From the NCBI GenBank assembly GCA_000302695.1, contig AMFN01000001.1:1-64000 (forward strand): a DNA stretch of 64,000 nt, given 5' to 3'. Source of the stretch: Enterobacteriaceae bacterium LSJC7. Lineage in GTDB: Bacteria; Pseudomonadota; Gammaproteobacteria; Enterobacterales; Enterobacteriaceae. The notes below the pieces were generated by a model. That model had not been told where the DNA came from. It worked only from the letters and a program-made list of their open reading frames with translations, and did no database searches. Each line of letters begins with the position of its first letter. The stretch's first letter is position 1. A program made the position numbers and the translations under genes. Below are positions 1 to 8,966 of this stretch, piece after piece.

Positions 1-25
1 GCGAGAGTAGGGAACTGCCAGGCAT
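1..25 (+). rRNA. rrf: 5S ribosomal RNA, 3' end (partial)
   Basis: The first 25 bases match the last 25 bases of enterobacterial 5S rRNA, ending in CTGCCAGGCAT. The rest of the gene and presumably the rrn operon lie to the left of the window. A tRNA-Asp follows on the same strand, the arrangement seen at the end of E. coli rrnH upstream of dkgB. Confidence 0.9.
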
Positions 26-148
26 CAAATTGAAAGACTGCGCACAATCTTCAGGGCAGTTCGCTACTCGACAGAGAGTAGGACAGAAGCGATGCTTCTG
101 AACGTTGCAAAGCAACGGCCCGAAGGGTGAATCACGAAGTGATTCATA

Positions 149-167
149 AACTGCCAGGCATCAAATT
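149..167 (+). repeat. Second copy of the 5S rRNA 3'-end sequence
   Basis: The 19 bases at 149-167 are identical to 13-31, which cover the last 13 bases of 5S rRNA plus the adjoining spacer. After the second copy the sequence continues as the usual spacer leading to tRNA-Asp. About 118 bases of unrelated sequence with small hairpins lie between the copies. This looks like a duplication or the scar of a lost second 5S gene. Confidence 0.8.
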
Positions 168-214
168 AAGCAGTGAACCGGGGCAACAAACCGGTAGTTG
201 TAGAAAAATTCGGT

Positions 215-291
215 GGAGCGGTAGTTCAGTTGGTTAGAATACCTGCCTGTCACGCAGGGGGTCGCGGGTTCGAGTCCCGTCCGTTCCGCCA
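215..291 (+). tRNA. aspU: tRNA-Asp (GTC), first copy
   Basis: This 77-base cloverleaf has an encoded CCA end, a GTC anticodon in CTGTCAC and the GGTTCGAGTCC T arm. It is probably co-transcribed with the rRNA operon, since it lies about 190 bases behind 5S and no separate promoter is evident. The mature sequence appears identical to the second tRNA-Asp at 7590-7666. Confidence 0.97.
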
Positions 292-301
292 CTTATTTGA
301 T

Positions 302-333
302 AAGCCCTGAGCAAATGCTCAGGGCTTTTTCTT
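302..333 (+). terminator. Intrinsic terminator of the rRNA/tRNA-Asp transcript
   Basis: An 11-bp stem, AAGCCCTGAGC/GCTCAGGGCTT, with an AAAT loop is followed directly by a T-rich tract. Confidence 0.88.
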
Positions 334-459
334 TTTCTGATATGCCGGAAATCCCCACTATTGCTATTCCAGCAAAAATCCTTTGCGCTTGTGCCTGTTT
401 TCTATTCGCTCCCGCCTCGTAATAATGGCCTCAACAACACAATATCAACGAGGTAAGTT

Positions 460-1266
460 ATGGGCGTTCCTGCATTTGGTCTTGGTACCTATCGTCTGAA
501 AGATGAGGCTGTCATCGCATCTGTCAAAACAGCGCTTGAGCTGGGTTATCGCGTAGTTGATACCGCGCAGATTTATGATAACGAAGCGGCTGTTGGTCAG
601 GCCATTGCTGAAAGTGGCATCGCGCGCAGTGAGCTTTATCTCACCACCAAAATCTGGACTGACAACCTGAGTGCCGATAAGCTCATTCCCAGCCTTAAAG
701 AGAGCCTGAAAAAGCTGCGTACCGACTACGTTGATTTGACGCTGGTCCACTGGCCGTCGCCGGGCAAGGCTGTCAGCGTCGCTGAAACAATGAATGCGTT
801 AATGGAAGCAAAAGCATCAGGGCTAACCCGTGAAATTGGCGTGTCCAACTTCACGATTGAACTGATGCAGCAGGCTATCGATGCCGTAGGTGCCAGCAAT
901 ATTGCCACTAACCAGATTGAACTGTCGCCGCATTTTCAAAATCGTCGCGTGGTTGACTGGGCTAAAGCTCACGGCATTCACATCACGTCTTATATGACGT
1001 TGGCCTACGGTAAGGCACTGGCAGACGACGTTATTGGCCGCATTGCTGAGAAGCATAACGCAACACCTGCACAGGTTATTCTGGCATGGGCGATGGCGCT
1101 GGATTATTCCGTGATCCCATCTTCTACAAAGCGTGAAAACCTGCAAAGCAACCTGCAATCACGTGAGCTGCAACTCGATGAGGTGGATATGGCAGCCATT
1201 GCTGAGCTGGATCGCAATGACCGCCTCGTCAGCCCGGATGGTCTGGCACCGCAGTGGGATAAGTAA
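460..1266 (+). CDS. dkgB: 2,5-diketo-D-gluconate reductase B, aldo/keto reductase
   Basis: This NADPH-dependent cytosolic aldo/keto reductase of 268 residues is close in length and sequence to E. coli DkgB (267 aa). DkgB reduces 2,5-diketo-D-gluconate and small aldehydes such as methylglyoxal. Visible family features are the N-terminal GLGTYRLKD strand, [13 protein letters not shown] with the catalytic Asp and Tyr, the Lys in TTKIW, the His in LVHWPSP, and the C-terminal NADP-binding [10 protein letters not shown]. The ATG follows a GAGG Shine-Dalgarno sequence. It stands between tRNA-Asp and the convergent LysR gene yafC, as in E. coli. Confidence 0.95.
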   Translation: MGVPAFGLGTYRLKDEAVIASVKTALELGYRVVDTAQIYDNEAAVGQAIAESGIARSELYLTTKIWTDNLSADKLIPSLKESLKKLRTDYVDLTLVHWPSPGKAVSVAETMNALMEAKASGLTREIGVSNFTIELMQQAIDAVGASNIATNQIELSPHFQNRRVVDWAKAHGIHITSYMTLAYGKALADDVIGRIAEKHNATPAQVILAWAMALDYSVIPSSTKRENLQSNLQSRELQLDEVDMAAIAELDRNDRLVSPDGLAPQWDK

Positions 1267-1277
1267 CATTCTGTGTA

Positions 1278-2180
1278 TCACAGCCCGCGTAAGGGCTGTG
1301 GTACATGCTCGCTCAGAAAGTCGATAAATGTTCTGATGCGAGTGCTGACGGCTCTGTCGCTGTAATAGACGGCGCTGATTGGCACCTCAAGAGGTAATAC
1401 GCAGTCTTTCAAAACTTCTACCAGTGTTCCCTCTGCAATCTCCTTATCAACCATAAAATCTGCCAGGCAAGCGATGCCGTTACCGAGCATGCACAGTTGT
1501 TTAAGTGTTTCACCGCTATTGGATGAAAGCTCGGGTTCAATTTCCATAAGCTGCCCGTCACCCTGCGCCAGCGGCCAGCGGTTGAGTACGATGGGCTCAC
1601 TGAAACCAAGGCAGGCATGATGACGCAGCGCCTGCGCGTTCGGGGGCATTCCCGCTCGTTTCAGGTATTCAGGTGAGGCAACAAGACGACGGTAGCTATT
1701 GAACAGTGGTCTGGCGCGCAAGCTGGAATCGCTTAATGTACCCACACGAATGGCGACATCCACTTTTCTTTCAATCAGGTTGATGAATGTTTCCGAAGAA
1801 ACCAGCGAGATCTCAACGTCCGGGTAGCGTTCGCGAAATGGTTTAATCAGCGGTGTGAGCAGATGTATCACCACGGGAGTTGCGGCATCCACGCGCAGTA
1901 AGCCTTTGGGGGCTCTACGGCTCTCAAGAAGTTCGTTTTCTGCCATCGCCATGTCCTGTAAAATCTGCTGGGCGCGGCGAAAAAAACGGTTCCCCTCTTC
2001 TGTCAGACTGAGATGGCGAGTGGTACGATTAAGCAGGCTCACCTCAAGCTTATTTTCCAGCCTTTTTACCGTACGGCTAATGGCTGAATTGGCCTGACCA
2101 AGCTGTTCCGCTGCACGGCTGAAACTGCCACTTTCCACTACGGCGACAAAAATCGCCATTTCTTCAGACGTTGTTTTCAT
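1278..2180 (-). CDS. yafC: LysR-family transcriptional regulator YafC
   Basis: This LysR-type DNA-binding regulator has 300 residues. The N-terminal winged helix-turn-helix (about residues 1-60, with [20 protein letters not shown]) is followed by a substrate-binding effector domain. It belongs to the CrgA-like subgroup, and its position between dkgB and yafD matches E. coli yafC. The target genes are not known to me. It converges on dkgB with only 11 bases between the stop codons. The roughly 200-bp gap to the divergent yafD should hold both promoters. Confidence 0.9.
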   Translation of the reverse strand: MKTTSEEMAIFVAVVESGSFSRAAEQLGQANSAISRTVKRLENKLEVSLLNRTTRHLSLTEEGNRFFRRAQQILQDMAMAENELLESRRAPKGLLRVDAATPVVIHLLTPLIKPFRERYPDVEISLVSSETFINLIERKVDVAIRVGTLSDSSLRARPLFNSYRRLVASPEYLKRAGMPPNAQALRHHACLGFSEPIVLNRWPLAQGDGQLMEIEPELSSNSGETLKQLCMLGNGIACLADFMVDKEIAEGTLVEVLKDCVLPLEVPISAVYYSDRAVSTRIRTFIDFLSEHVPQPLRGL

Positions 2181-2378
2181 TTTTGCTCATCGTGCAATAT
2201 TGCTGCGGTATTAGTGCTGAAGCGTAATTAAAGCATGGGCTTTGATGGCTGTCATCTGCCTTTCGGATTGCGCAGGTATCGTTCAGGTGGGACCATTGAA
2301 AACTGCGGACAAAGCCCCTATAACAAAGGGAACACTCCGTTGTATGAGTGATAACGCTACAGAGGTCATTAGCGAAAC

Positions 2379-3212
2379 GTGCGAAAAAAAACCTATGCCA
2401 TGCGCTATGTTGCAGGTCAGCCGGCGGAGAGGATTTTGCCCCCGGGTTCTTTTGCGAGCATAGGCAAGGCACTGCCTCCCGGTGAGCCGCTTTATGGGGA
2501 AAATACGCTACGCGTGCTGGTCTGGAACATTTTCAAGCAGCAGCGCGCCGACTGGCTTTCTGTGCTGAAGAATTTTGGTAAAGACGCTCATCTGGTGTTG
2601 CTGCAGGAAGCGCAGACCACACCTGAGTTAGTGAATTTTGCGACCTCCAACTACCTGGCTGCTGACCAGGTTCCTGCTTTTGTACTGCCTCAACATCCTT
2701 CTGGTGTGATGACGCTCTCGGCGGCACATCCGGTGTATTGCTGTCCACTGCGCGAGCGTGAGCCGATTCTGCGGCTATCAAAATCTGCACTGGTAACGGT
2801 TTATCCTCTTCCAGATGGTCAGCTACTGATGGTTATCAATATTCATGCGGTGAATTTCAGCCTGGGTGTGGATGTCTACAGCAAGCAGCTGGGCCCTATT
2901 GGTGACCAGATTTCTCATCACGCCGGGCCGGTCATTATGGGCGGCGATTTTAATGCCTGGAGTCGTCCGCGCATGGCGGCGCTTTATCGTTTTGCGCGTG
3001 AAATGTCGCTGCGTGAGGTCCGGTTTACTGACGATCAGCGGCGCCGGGCGTTTGGCCGACCGCTGGACTTTGTGTTTTACCGTGGAATGAACGTACATGA
3101 AGCGTCTGTGCTGGTAACGCGCGCATCAGATCATAATCCGCTGCTGGTTGAATTTACGCCGGGTAAAAGCTCCAGTCGCTGGATAAAGCAGGCATTAAAA
3201 AAGGCACCCTGA
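2379..3212 (+). CDS. yafD: Endonuclease/exonuclease/phosphatase-family protein YafD
   Basis: This 277-residue protein of the EEP (DNase I-like) fold has the family signatures in order: VWNI near residue 50, the metal-binding Glu in [15 protein letters not shown], and the C-terminal catalytic [11 protein letters not shown]. The N-terminus, [19 protein letters not shown], matches E. coli YafD, which supports this start. The substrate is not established. It ends in a hairpin shared with the convergent mltD. Confidence 0.92.
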   Translation: MRKKTYAMRYVAGQPAERILPPGSFASIGKALPPGEPLYGENTLRVLVWNIFKQQRADWLSVLKNFGKDAHLVLLQEAQTTPELVNFATSNYLAADQVPAFVLPQHPSGVMTLSAAHPVYCCPLREREPILRLSKSALVTVYPLPDGQLLMVINIHAVNFSLGVDVYSKQLGPIGDQISHHAGPVIMGGDFNAWSRPRMAALYRFAREMSLREVRFTDDQRRRAFGRPLDFVFYRGMNVHEASVLVTRASDHNPLLVEFTPGKSSSRWIKQALKKAP

Positions 3213-3225
3213 GGTGCCTTTTTGT
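3201..3225. terminator. Bidirectional terminator between yafD and mltD
   Basis: AAGGCACC/GGTGCCTT forms a stem overlapping the yafD stop codon, with A-rich sequence on the left and TTTTTGTTTTT on the right, so it can serve both convergent genes. Confidence 0.8.
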
Positions 3226-3243
3226 TTTTCAGCATTCCAGCCA

Positions 3244-4662
3244 TTAGCTATTGGAATTACCGGCGTTTTTCACAATCACCGTTAGCTGATCGCCTGGTTT
3301 CAGATTACCGGTATCGCTGTTCCAGCGCTCCAGATCTTTAATTTTCACGCCATGACGCTTCGCAATGCTGGACAGCGAATCGCCTTTACGCACGCGATAG
3401 GTGATGCTGTTGTTACTGCTGCGATTACTGGCGAGCTGAGTGTCGCTGCTGCCAGCGCCGCCCATCTTCAGCTTCTGGCCCGGTTTGATGCTCGCACCGC
3501 GCAAGTTATTCCAGCGCTGAATATCCTTCGTGCTCACCTTATTGCGTGCTGCAATAGTAGAGAGCGTATCGCCAGAGCGTACTGTATAGCTGCTTACGCT
3601 GGCCGTGCGGCTGACAACTGGCTGAGCCTGCATAACGTCGCTTTCAGCCAGAATACCGGAATCCACAGCGTCAAAGTCGCCAGAGGCCAGTGAAGTACGC
3701 AGACGATCGACGTGCTTTTTCGGCACCATCACGTATTGCGGACCACTTTTACCCAGTACTGAACCCTTATAACCTGCGTTATACGTTTTCAGCTTATTAA
3801 CCGGTATACCGGCCATATCCGCGAGTTGTGTCATCGCGACCGGGTTATTGACTTCCACACGCGCTAACGCACGGCTTTCATCTGCGGTTGGCATACGCAC
3901 GCCATAACGCTGGTGATTTTTGAAGATATCGCTCAGCGCCAGCATTTTCGGGATATAAAGCTGTGTTTCCGTCGGCAGAGACAGCGACCAGAAGTCAGCG
4001 GGTTTACCCTGCGCTTTGTTCGCTTTTACTGCCTTCATCACACGGCCTTCGCCACTGTTATAAGCGGCAACGGTCAACAGCCAGTCACCATCAAACATGC
4101 GGTTCAGGCGCTGCATAATGTTCAGTGCTGCGGTGGTTGACGCGACAACGTCGCGGCGCGCATCGTAAGTACTGGTTTGCTGCAAGCCATAGTTACGCCC
4201 CGTGCTCGGTATAATCTGCCAGATGCCAGCGGCACTACGAGCAGACGTCGCATGGGGATCAAAAGCGCTCTCCACTATGGGTAGAAGTACCAATTCCATT
4301 GGCATGTTCCGTTTCTTCACCTGACCGGCAATCCAGTACATATAAGGCTCAGCCTTTACGGTCACATCGTGGAGATAGCTCTTGTTTTTTAAATACTTTT
4401 GTTTTTGTTCGCGAATCCGGGTATTTTCCGGAATGCCCATCTTCAGCTCGTCGCTAATGAAGTTCCACAGATCCTGATCCTGCTCGAGAGCCAGACTATT
4501 GTCCAGCCAACGAGCCGAGGTCGCTCGACCCGTATACTTACCTGCTTCACCTTGACCAGCTGCAGAAAGGCTCTGTGCATGCTGTTGAACGTTGCTGTCA
4601 TCTTTCGATGCCTGGCAACCCACCAGCAAGACAGAGGCGAGAATCATCGCTTTTGCCTTCAT
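3244..4662 (-). CDS. mltD: Membrane-bound lytic murein transglycosylase D
   Basis: This outer-membrane lipoprotein cleaves peptidoglycan glycan strands to 1,6-anhydro-muropeptides. The signal peptide ends in the lipobox LLVGC with acylated Cys16. An SLT-type lysozyme domain follows, with the catalytic Glu in PIVESAFDPHA near residue 130 and a downstream AAYNSGEGRV. Two LysM repeats, beginning YTVRSGDTLS and YRVRKGDSLS, lie at the C-terminus. At 472 residues it is about 20 longer than E. coli MltD. It is read in the same direction as gloB, with a 71-base gap. Confidence 0.95.
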   Translation of the reverse strand: MKAKAMILASVLLVGCQASKDDSNVQQHAQSLSAAGQGEAGKYTGRATSARWLDNSLALEQDQDLWNFISDELKMGIPENTRIREQKQKYLKNKSYLHDVTVKAEPYMYWIAGQVKKRNMPMELVLLPIVESAFDPHATSARSAAGIWQIIPSTGRNYGLQQTSTYDARRDVVASTTAALNIMQRLNRMFDGDWLLTVAAYNSGEGRVMKAVKANKAQGKPADFWSLSLPTETQLYIPKMLALSDIFKNHQRYGVRMPTADESRALARVEVNNPVAMTQLADMAGIPVNKLKTYNAGYKGSVLGKSGPQYVMVPKKHVDRLRTSLASGDFDAVDSGILAESDVMQAQPVVSRTASVSSYTVRSGDTLSTIAARNKVSTKDIQRWNNLRGASIKPGQKLKMGGAGSSDTQLASNRSSNNSITYRVRKGDSLSSIAKRHGVKIKDLERWNSDTGNLKPGDQLTVIVKNAGNSNS

Positions 4663-4733
4663 GTGTGTGTCAATAGTTGCTTAAAAGACGAGCAATCATA
4701 CAGTCGAACCTGTAAAGACACAAGTCGGAAAAC

Positions 4734-5489
4734 TCAGAAGTTATCCTTATTTGTCCTCAGCCATGCAAAACGGCCTTCAGGGTGTTGCAATTTTGTTTCA
4801 TATGGAATTTTCCTAATTAAATCAGAATTATCTGTGAGGAGGAAAATATTTATTTTTCGCTCAATTGCCAGTGTGGAAGGCAATGTTGAGTGGTTTTTTG
4901 CCCGTAACTCTTTAACTTTAAGGAAATACTCATTTAAGTCCGGGTTTGCAGGAAGGATGCTCAAGGCAAAGGTTAAATTGCTGAGTGTGTACTCATGCGC
5001 ACAACAAATTAACGTTTCTGCCGGGAGTTGGTTAAGTCGCTGAAATGACTGGTACATCTGTTGGGCCGTACCTTCAAAAAGTCGTCCGCAACCACCAGAG
5101 AACAGCGTGTCGCCGCAAAAAAGCCAGGGCGTGGTATACCAACTGATATGCCCAAGGGTGTGACCAGGTGTTGCGAAAATCTCAAACTCCAGGCCGAGCA
5201 GATTCACGTTATCGCCATCGCCAACAATGTGTGTAGCCCCTTTGTTGCGCGTTTCTTGCGGGCCATAGACCGCAATATCCGGGAATGCCTTCACCAGCTC
5301 GCTTACGCCGCCAACATGATCGTGATGATGGTGCGTCAGTAAAATGGCCACAGGTTGCCAGTGTTCTTCTGCTATCTTCTTCAGCACAGGCGCGGCATCG
5401 CCAGGATCGACAATCAGGCATTTACCCGCCTCGTCACTCAATACCCAGATGTAGTTGTCCGTAAATGCGGGAATACTGGTAAGATTCAT
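4734..5489 (-). CDS. gloB: Hydroxyacylglutathione hydrolase (glyoxalase II)
   Basis: This metallo-beta-lactamase-fold enzyme hydrolyses S-D-lactoylglutathione to D-lactate and glutathione, the second step of methylglyoxal detoxification. The binuclear metal motif [10 protein letters not shown] is intact, with the further ligand regions GHTLGHISW and [14 protein letters not shown] place the start at the ATG at 5489 ([13 protein letters not shown]) because it follows a GAGAGG ribosome site and gives 251 residues, the family length. The open frame continues upstream without homology. It is divergent from yafS, with 33 bases between them. Confidence 0.96.
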   Translation of the reverse strand: MNLTSIPAFTDNYIWVLSDEAGKCLIVDPGDAAPVLKKIAEEHWQPVAILLTHHHHDHVGGVSELVKAFPDIAVYGPQETRNKGATHIVGDGDNVNLLGLEFEIFATPGHTLGHISWYTTPWLFCGDTLFSGGCGRLFEGTAQQMYQSFQRLNQLPAETLICCAHEYTLSNLTFALSILPANPDLNEYFLKVKELRAKNHSTLPSTLAIERKINIFLLTDNSDLIRKIPYETKLQHPEGRFAWLRTNKDNF

Positions 5490-5522
5490 AGAACACCTCT
5501 CATTGATTGACAGAAGGTTGTG

Positions 5523-6278
5523 ATGAAACCGGCAAGGATACCTGACGTGCATACTGCGCCGCGACACTGGGCAGAACTGCCCTGGGGCGAATACTATCGC
5601 GATGCGCTGGAGCGCCAGCTGCGTCCGTGGCTGGGTAAGATGTTTGGGTTTCATTTGCTCAAAATCGGCAACCTGAGCGGCGAAATCGACACCGACGCCT
5701 GCGCCATTTCACACCAGGTTAACGTTGCGTTACAAGGAGAAAGGCTACAGGTTGTGGCTGACCCGCTGTATCTGCCGTTTGCGCCTGACTCCATTGATGC
5801 CTGCCTGCTGGCCCATACCTTACCCTGGTGTACCGACCCGCACCGCCTGCTGCGCGAGGCCGACCGCGTATTAATCGAAGATGGCTGGCTGATTATGAGC
5901 AGCTTTAATCCAATGAGTGTACTTGGTCTTGGTAAACTCACGCCTTTTCAGCGCCGCCGCATGCCCTACAATAGCCGCATGTTCACGTTGATGCGCCAGC
6001 TGGACTGGCTGTCGCTACTCAATTTTGAGGTACTGCACCAGAGCCGCTTTCAGGTGCTACCGTGGCACAAGCAGGGCGGCAGGCTGTTGAGTACGCACCT
6101 TCCGGCACTGGGCTGTATGCAGCTTATCGTGGCGCGCAAGCGCACTGTGCCGCTTACGCTCAATCCACAAAAGAGAAGAGCGGGGAAAACTCAGCTTCGG
6201 CCCGCGGTTGGGGCAACCCGCCAGTGCCGAACGCGTATCAGCTTGCCTGATAACCCACGTCATCAAGAGAAGGATTAG
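5523..6278 (+). CDS. yafS: SAM-dependent methyltransferase-like protein YafS
   Basis: This 251-residue protein resembles class I SAM-dependent methyltransferases of the Methyltransf_11 type. It has [18 protein letters not shown] in the post-II region and then [15 protein letters not shown]. The start MKPARIP matches E. coli YafS. The C-terminus differs from E. coli and runs 41 bases into the convergent rnhA. The methyl acceptor is not known to me. Confidence 0.88.
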   Translation: MKPARIPDVHTAPRHWAELPWGEYYRDALERQLRPWLGKMFGFHLLKIGNLSGEIDTDACAISHQVNVALQGERLQVVADPLYLPFAPDSIDACLLAHTLPWCTDPHRLLREADRVLIEDGWLIMSSFNPMSVLGLGKLTPFQRRRMPYNSRMFTLMRQLDWLSLLNFEVLHQSRFQVLPWHKQGGRLLSTHLPALGCMQLIVARKRTVPLTLNPQKRRAGKTQLRPAVGATRQCRTRISLPDNPRHQEKD

Positions 6279-6702
6279 CGGCGGCGTTGCGCGCCAGTTC
6301 GTCACAGCGTTCATTTTCGATGTGCCCGGAGTGGCCTTTAACCCATTCCCAGCTAATCTGGTGCTGGCTAAGCGCTGCGTCCAGCCGCTGCCAGAGGTCG
6401 ACATTTTTTACCGGCTCTTTGCTCGCTGTTTTCCAGCCGCGTTTTTTCCAGTTGTGGATCCATTGGGTAATGCCCTGGCGCACGTACTGGCTGTCGGTGC
6501 TAAGTACCACATCGCAGTGCTCGCGCAGCGCTTCCAGCGCCACGATGGCTGCCATCAGTTCCATGCGATTATTGGTCGTAAGCCGGTAGCCGGCGCTGAA
6601 GGTTTTTTCGTGCTGCTTATAGCGCATAATGGCACCGTAGCCGCCAGGACCTGGATTGCCCAGGCAGGAGCCGTCGGTGAAAATTTCTACCTGTTTACGC
6701 AT
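6238..6702 (-). CDS. rnhA: Ribonuclease HI
   Basis: RNase HI degrades the RNA strand of RNA-DNA hybrids, removing R-loops and primers. The catalytic residues are in [14 protein letters not shown] (Asp10), NRMELMAAI (Glu48), STDSQYV (Asp70) and the Asp near residue 134. The start at 6702 ([11 protein letters not shown]) gives 154 residues against 155 in E. coli. It is divergent from dnaQ with 52 bases between start codons, so the promoters overlap as in E. coli. Confidence 0.97.
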   Translation of the reverse strand: MRKQVEIFTDGSCLGNPGPGGYGAIMRYKQHEKTFSAGYRLTTNNRMELMAAIVALEALREHCDVVLSTDSQYVRQGITQWIHNWKKRGWKTASKEPVKNVDLWQRLDAALSQHQISWEWVKGHSGHIENERCDELARNAAANPSLDDVGYQAS

Positions 6703-6754
6703 CTCTGGTAGACTTCCTCTGTTGAAAACGCCAAGTCTGACATAAACGAGCGCT

Positions 6755-7489
6755 ATGAGCACTGCAATTACACGACAGATCGTCCTCGATACCGAAACCA
6801 CCGGTATGAACCAGATAGGTGCCCATTATGAGGGGCATCGCATTATTGAAATCGGTGCGGTGGAGGTGATAAACCGCCGTCTGACCGGCAATAACTTCCA
6901 CGTCTACATCAAGCCTGACCGGCTGGTGGACCCGGAAGCCTTTGGCGTACACGGTATTTCCGACGAGTTTTTGCTCTCTCAGCCGACGTTTGCCGAGATA
7001 GTGGATGATTTTCTGGAGTACATCCACGGCGCTGAGCTTGTCATCCATAACGCCTCGTTTGATATCGGCTTTATGGACTATGAGTTTGGGATGCTCAAGC
7101 GCGACATTCCCAAAACTAACACCTTTTGCAAAGTTACCGACAGCCTGGCGCTGGCGCGTAAAATGTTCCCCGGCAAGCGTAACAGCCTTGATGCGCTGTG
7201 CTCACGCTATGAAATCGATAACAGCAAGCGTACATTGCACGGGGCATTGCTCGATGCCCAGATTCTGGCTGATGTTTACCTGACAATGACCGGCGGGCAA
7301 ACGTCGATGACGTTTGCAATGGAAGGCGACGCGCAGCGTACGGTGGGGGATGCTAATGCGATTCAGCGCGTGGTGCGCCGGGCATCGTCGCTGAGGGTGA
7401 TTACGGCGAGTGATGAAGAGGTGATGAACCACGAATCGCGCCTTGATTTAGTACAGAAAAAAGGCGGTAGCTGCCTCTGGCGTGCCTGA
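6755..7489 (+). CDS. dnaQ: DNA polymerase III epsilon subunit (3'-5' proofreading exonuclease)
   Basis: Epsilon is the proofreading subunit of the Pol III core. The DEDDh exonuclease motifs are DTETTG (ExoI), HNASFDIGF (ExoII) and HGALLDAQ (ExoIII). The clamp-binding segment QTSMTF and the C-terminal alpha-binding region ending GGSCLWRA follow. The 244-residue length matches the family (243 in E. coli). Confidence 0.97.
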   Translation: MSTAITRQIVLDTETTGMNQIGAHYEGHRIIEIGAVEVINRRLTGNNFHVYIKPDRLVDPEAFGVHGISDEFLLSQPTFAEIVDDFLEYIHGAELVIHNASFDIGFMDYEFGMLKRDIPKTNTFCKVTDSLALARKMFPGKRNSLDALCSRYEIDNSKRTLHGALLDAQILADVYLTMTGGQTSMTFAMEGDAQRTVGDANAIQRVVRRASSLRVITASDEEVMNHESRLDLVQKKGGSCLWRA

Positions 7490-7533
7490 CGGCGAATTTT
7501 CAGACAAACGGTTTAATTTTCTGGAAAAAAGCG

Positions 7534-7562
7534 TTGACGGTCTGCGGGCCAACTCGTAATAT
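7534..7562 (+). promoter_or_regulatory. Sigma-70 promoter of the second tRNA-Asp
   Basis: TTGACG at 7534-7539 and TAATAT at 7557-7562 are separated by 17 bases. AT-rich sequence lies upstream like an UP element, and the discriminator is GC-rich (TCGCCTCGCTCCCC), as in stable-RNA promoters under stringent control. The predicted start is about 20 bases before the tRNA. Confidence 0.82.
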
Positions 7563-7589
7563 TCGCCTCGCTCCCCACGAGGGAGCAGT

Positions 7590-7666
7590 GGAGCGGTAGT
7601 TCAGTTGGTTAGAATACCTGCCTGTCACGCAGGGGGTCGCGGGTTCGAGTCCCGTCCGTTCCGCCA
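7590..7666 (+). tRNA. aspV: tRNA-Asp (GTC), second copy
   Basis: A 77-base tRNA with encoded CCA and anticodon GTC, located directly after dnaQ like aspV of E. coli. The mature sequence is the same as the copy at 215-291. The accessory region begins just downstream, but I found no copy of its 3' end further right that would mark an island boundary. Confidence 0.97.
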
Positions 7667-7672
7667 CTATTC

Positions 7673-7706
7673 AGGCCCACGTTGTTTTACAACGTGGGCC
7701 TTTTTC
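7673..7706 (+). terminator. Intrinsic terminator of tRNA-Asp
   Basis: AGGCCCACGTTG/CAACGTGGGCCT is a 12-bp stem followed by TTTTTC, seven bases after the CCA end. Confidence 0.88.
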
Positions 7707-7882
7707 ATGCTTACGCACCAGCGAAATCTTCGCATTGTTGATGTTCCATGCCTGCTCATTTTTCTCACTTCTTAATTCACATCCTTTCCCGGTGATAGTT
7801 TTCCTCCATCATCATCGTCATGCATCCCAGCGATAATCATGCAAGGCTCCGGGCACCTGGCTGCCATGCGATGCAGGCTTCA

Positions 7883-8809
7883 TCATTGAGTAAATTTGCC
7901 TACCCACGGACTGCTCTTTTCATGAGACCAAAGTTGTAGAAGTCTTTCCCTGAATTTTTCTGCAGCGGGACTCAGGGTGGTTTCTCGTCGTTGAACAAGC
8001 CCTAAGGTACGCCGTATAACGGGCTCGATAAGAGGACGGCTTATAAGTATGTGGTGTTCATCGGTTGGCATTGCCAGGCTGGGGACAACGGCAACGCCCA
8101 GTCCTGCTTCTACCATGCCAAGTGATGTTGATAAATGACGGACTTCATAAAACCAGTTGGGTTTCCACTGTACTTGCTCCAAAGCCTGATCGATTAACGA
8201 TCGGTTACCGCTTGAACGTCTGACACCGATGAGTTTTAAATTAGCCAGATCTTCCCAGGTCACCAGTGGTTTTTGTGCCAGTTCATGGTCACGACGGCAG
8301 GCTAATACAAAAGGTTCATTCACCAGTGGCGCAAAATCGATATTGGGATGTGTGATGTTAATCATATTTATACCGAAATCTGCATCGCCGTTTAAGACGG
8401 CGTCAAGACAGTCACTGGCACTGTGTTCAAGAATACGTATACGGATGTTGGGATAGTGATTGTTAAAATCTTTTAGGACAGAAGGAAGGAAATAGAAAGC
8501 CGCTGTCGGCAGACATGACAGCGTAATCACGCCAGTCTGATGCGTGGCCATCTCCTTGATACTTAAAATTGAGCTTTCATAAAAATCGATTAAATTCTTT
8601 GCCTTAGGTAAAAATTCCCGCCCTACAGTCGTCAGTTTAATGCTTCGCGTCGAGCGTTCAAACAATATGGCGCCCAGACTCTGTTCAAGCTTTTTTATTC
8701 GGCGTGTTAACGCAGGTTGCGATATGTGAAGAAATTGCGACGCCCTTGTGAAGCAGCCGATTTCGGCAATTTTTACAAAAGCCTGAATACCTTGTAGTTC
8801 ATGCTGCAT
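7883..8809 (-). CDS. LysR-family regulator, divergent from the tricarboxylate operon
   Basis: This LysR-type regulator has 308 residues. The N-terminal helix-turn-helix includes IGCFTRASQFLHISQPALTR, followed by the linker helix KKLEQSLGAILFERSTRSI and a periplasmic-binding-like effector domain. The start codon lies 157 bases from the first gene of the twelve-gene operon and is read away from it, the usual layout for a LysR protein controlling its neighbour. The E. coli ybhD/ybhHIJ locus has the same arrangement. The likely inducer is a di- or tricarboxylate; that is inference. Confidence 0.88.
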   Translation of the reverse strand: MQHELQGIQAFVKIAEIGCFTRASQFLHISQPALTRRIKKLEQSLGAILFERSTRSIKLTTVGREFLPKAKNLIDFYESSILSIKEMATHQTGVITLSCLPTAAFYFLPSVLKDFNNHYPNIRIRILEHSASDCLDAVLNGDADFGINMINITHPNIDFAPLVNEPFVLACRRDHELAQKPLVTWEDLANLKLIGVRRSSGNRSLIDQALEQVQWKPNWFYEVRHLSTSLGMVEAGLGVAVVPSLAMPTDEHHILISRPLIEPVIRRTLGLVQRRETTLSPAAEKFRERLLQLWSHEKSSPWVGKFTQ

Positions 8810-8859
8810 GACACTCTCCTTTGTTCACTCGCTCCCTGGTGCCACACTAACCGAAGGTC

Positions 8860-8875
8860 GATTTATGCGCAAATC
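8860..8875. promoter_or_regulatory. Candidate LysR operator
   Basis: GATTT-N6-AAATC is an interrupted dyad midway between the divergent LysR and PrpF-like genes, in the position expected for the primary LysR binding site. This is a pattern judgement only. Confidence 0.4.
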
Positions 8876-8966
8876 GTATTAATGCTTCGTTTTTTGACAT
8901 TAGAGTTATCGGTAGGGTTATGGAATCCTTCAAGCGTTCTGAATACAACGCGAAATGAGAAACAAA

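Noticed and set aside
5490-5654. Longer open frame upstream of gloB.
   Set aside because: It runs antisense through the start of yafS, shows no similarity, and the 251-residue form has a clear ribosome site.
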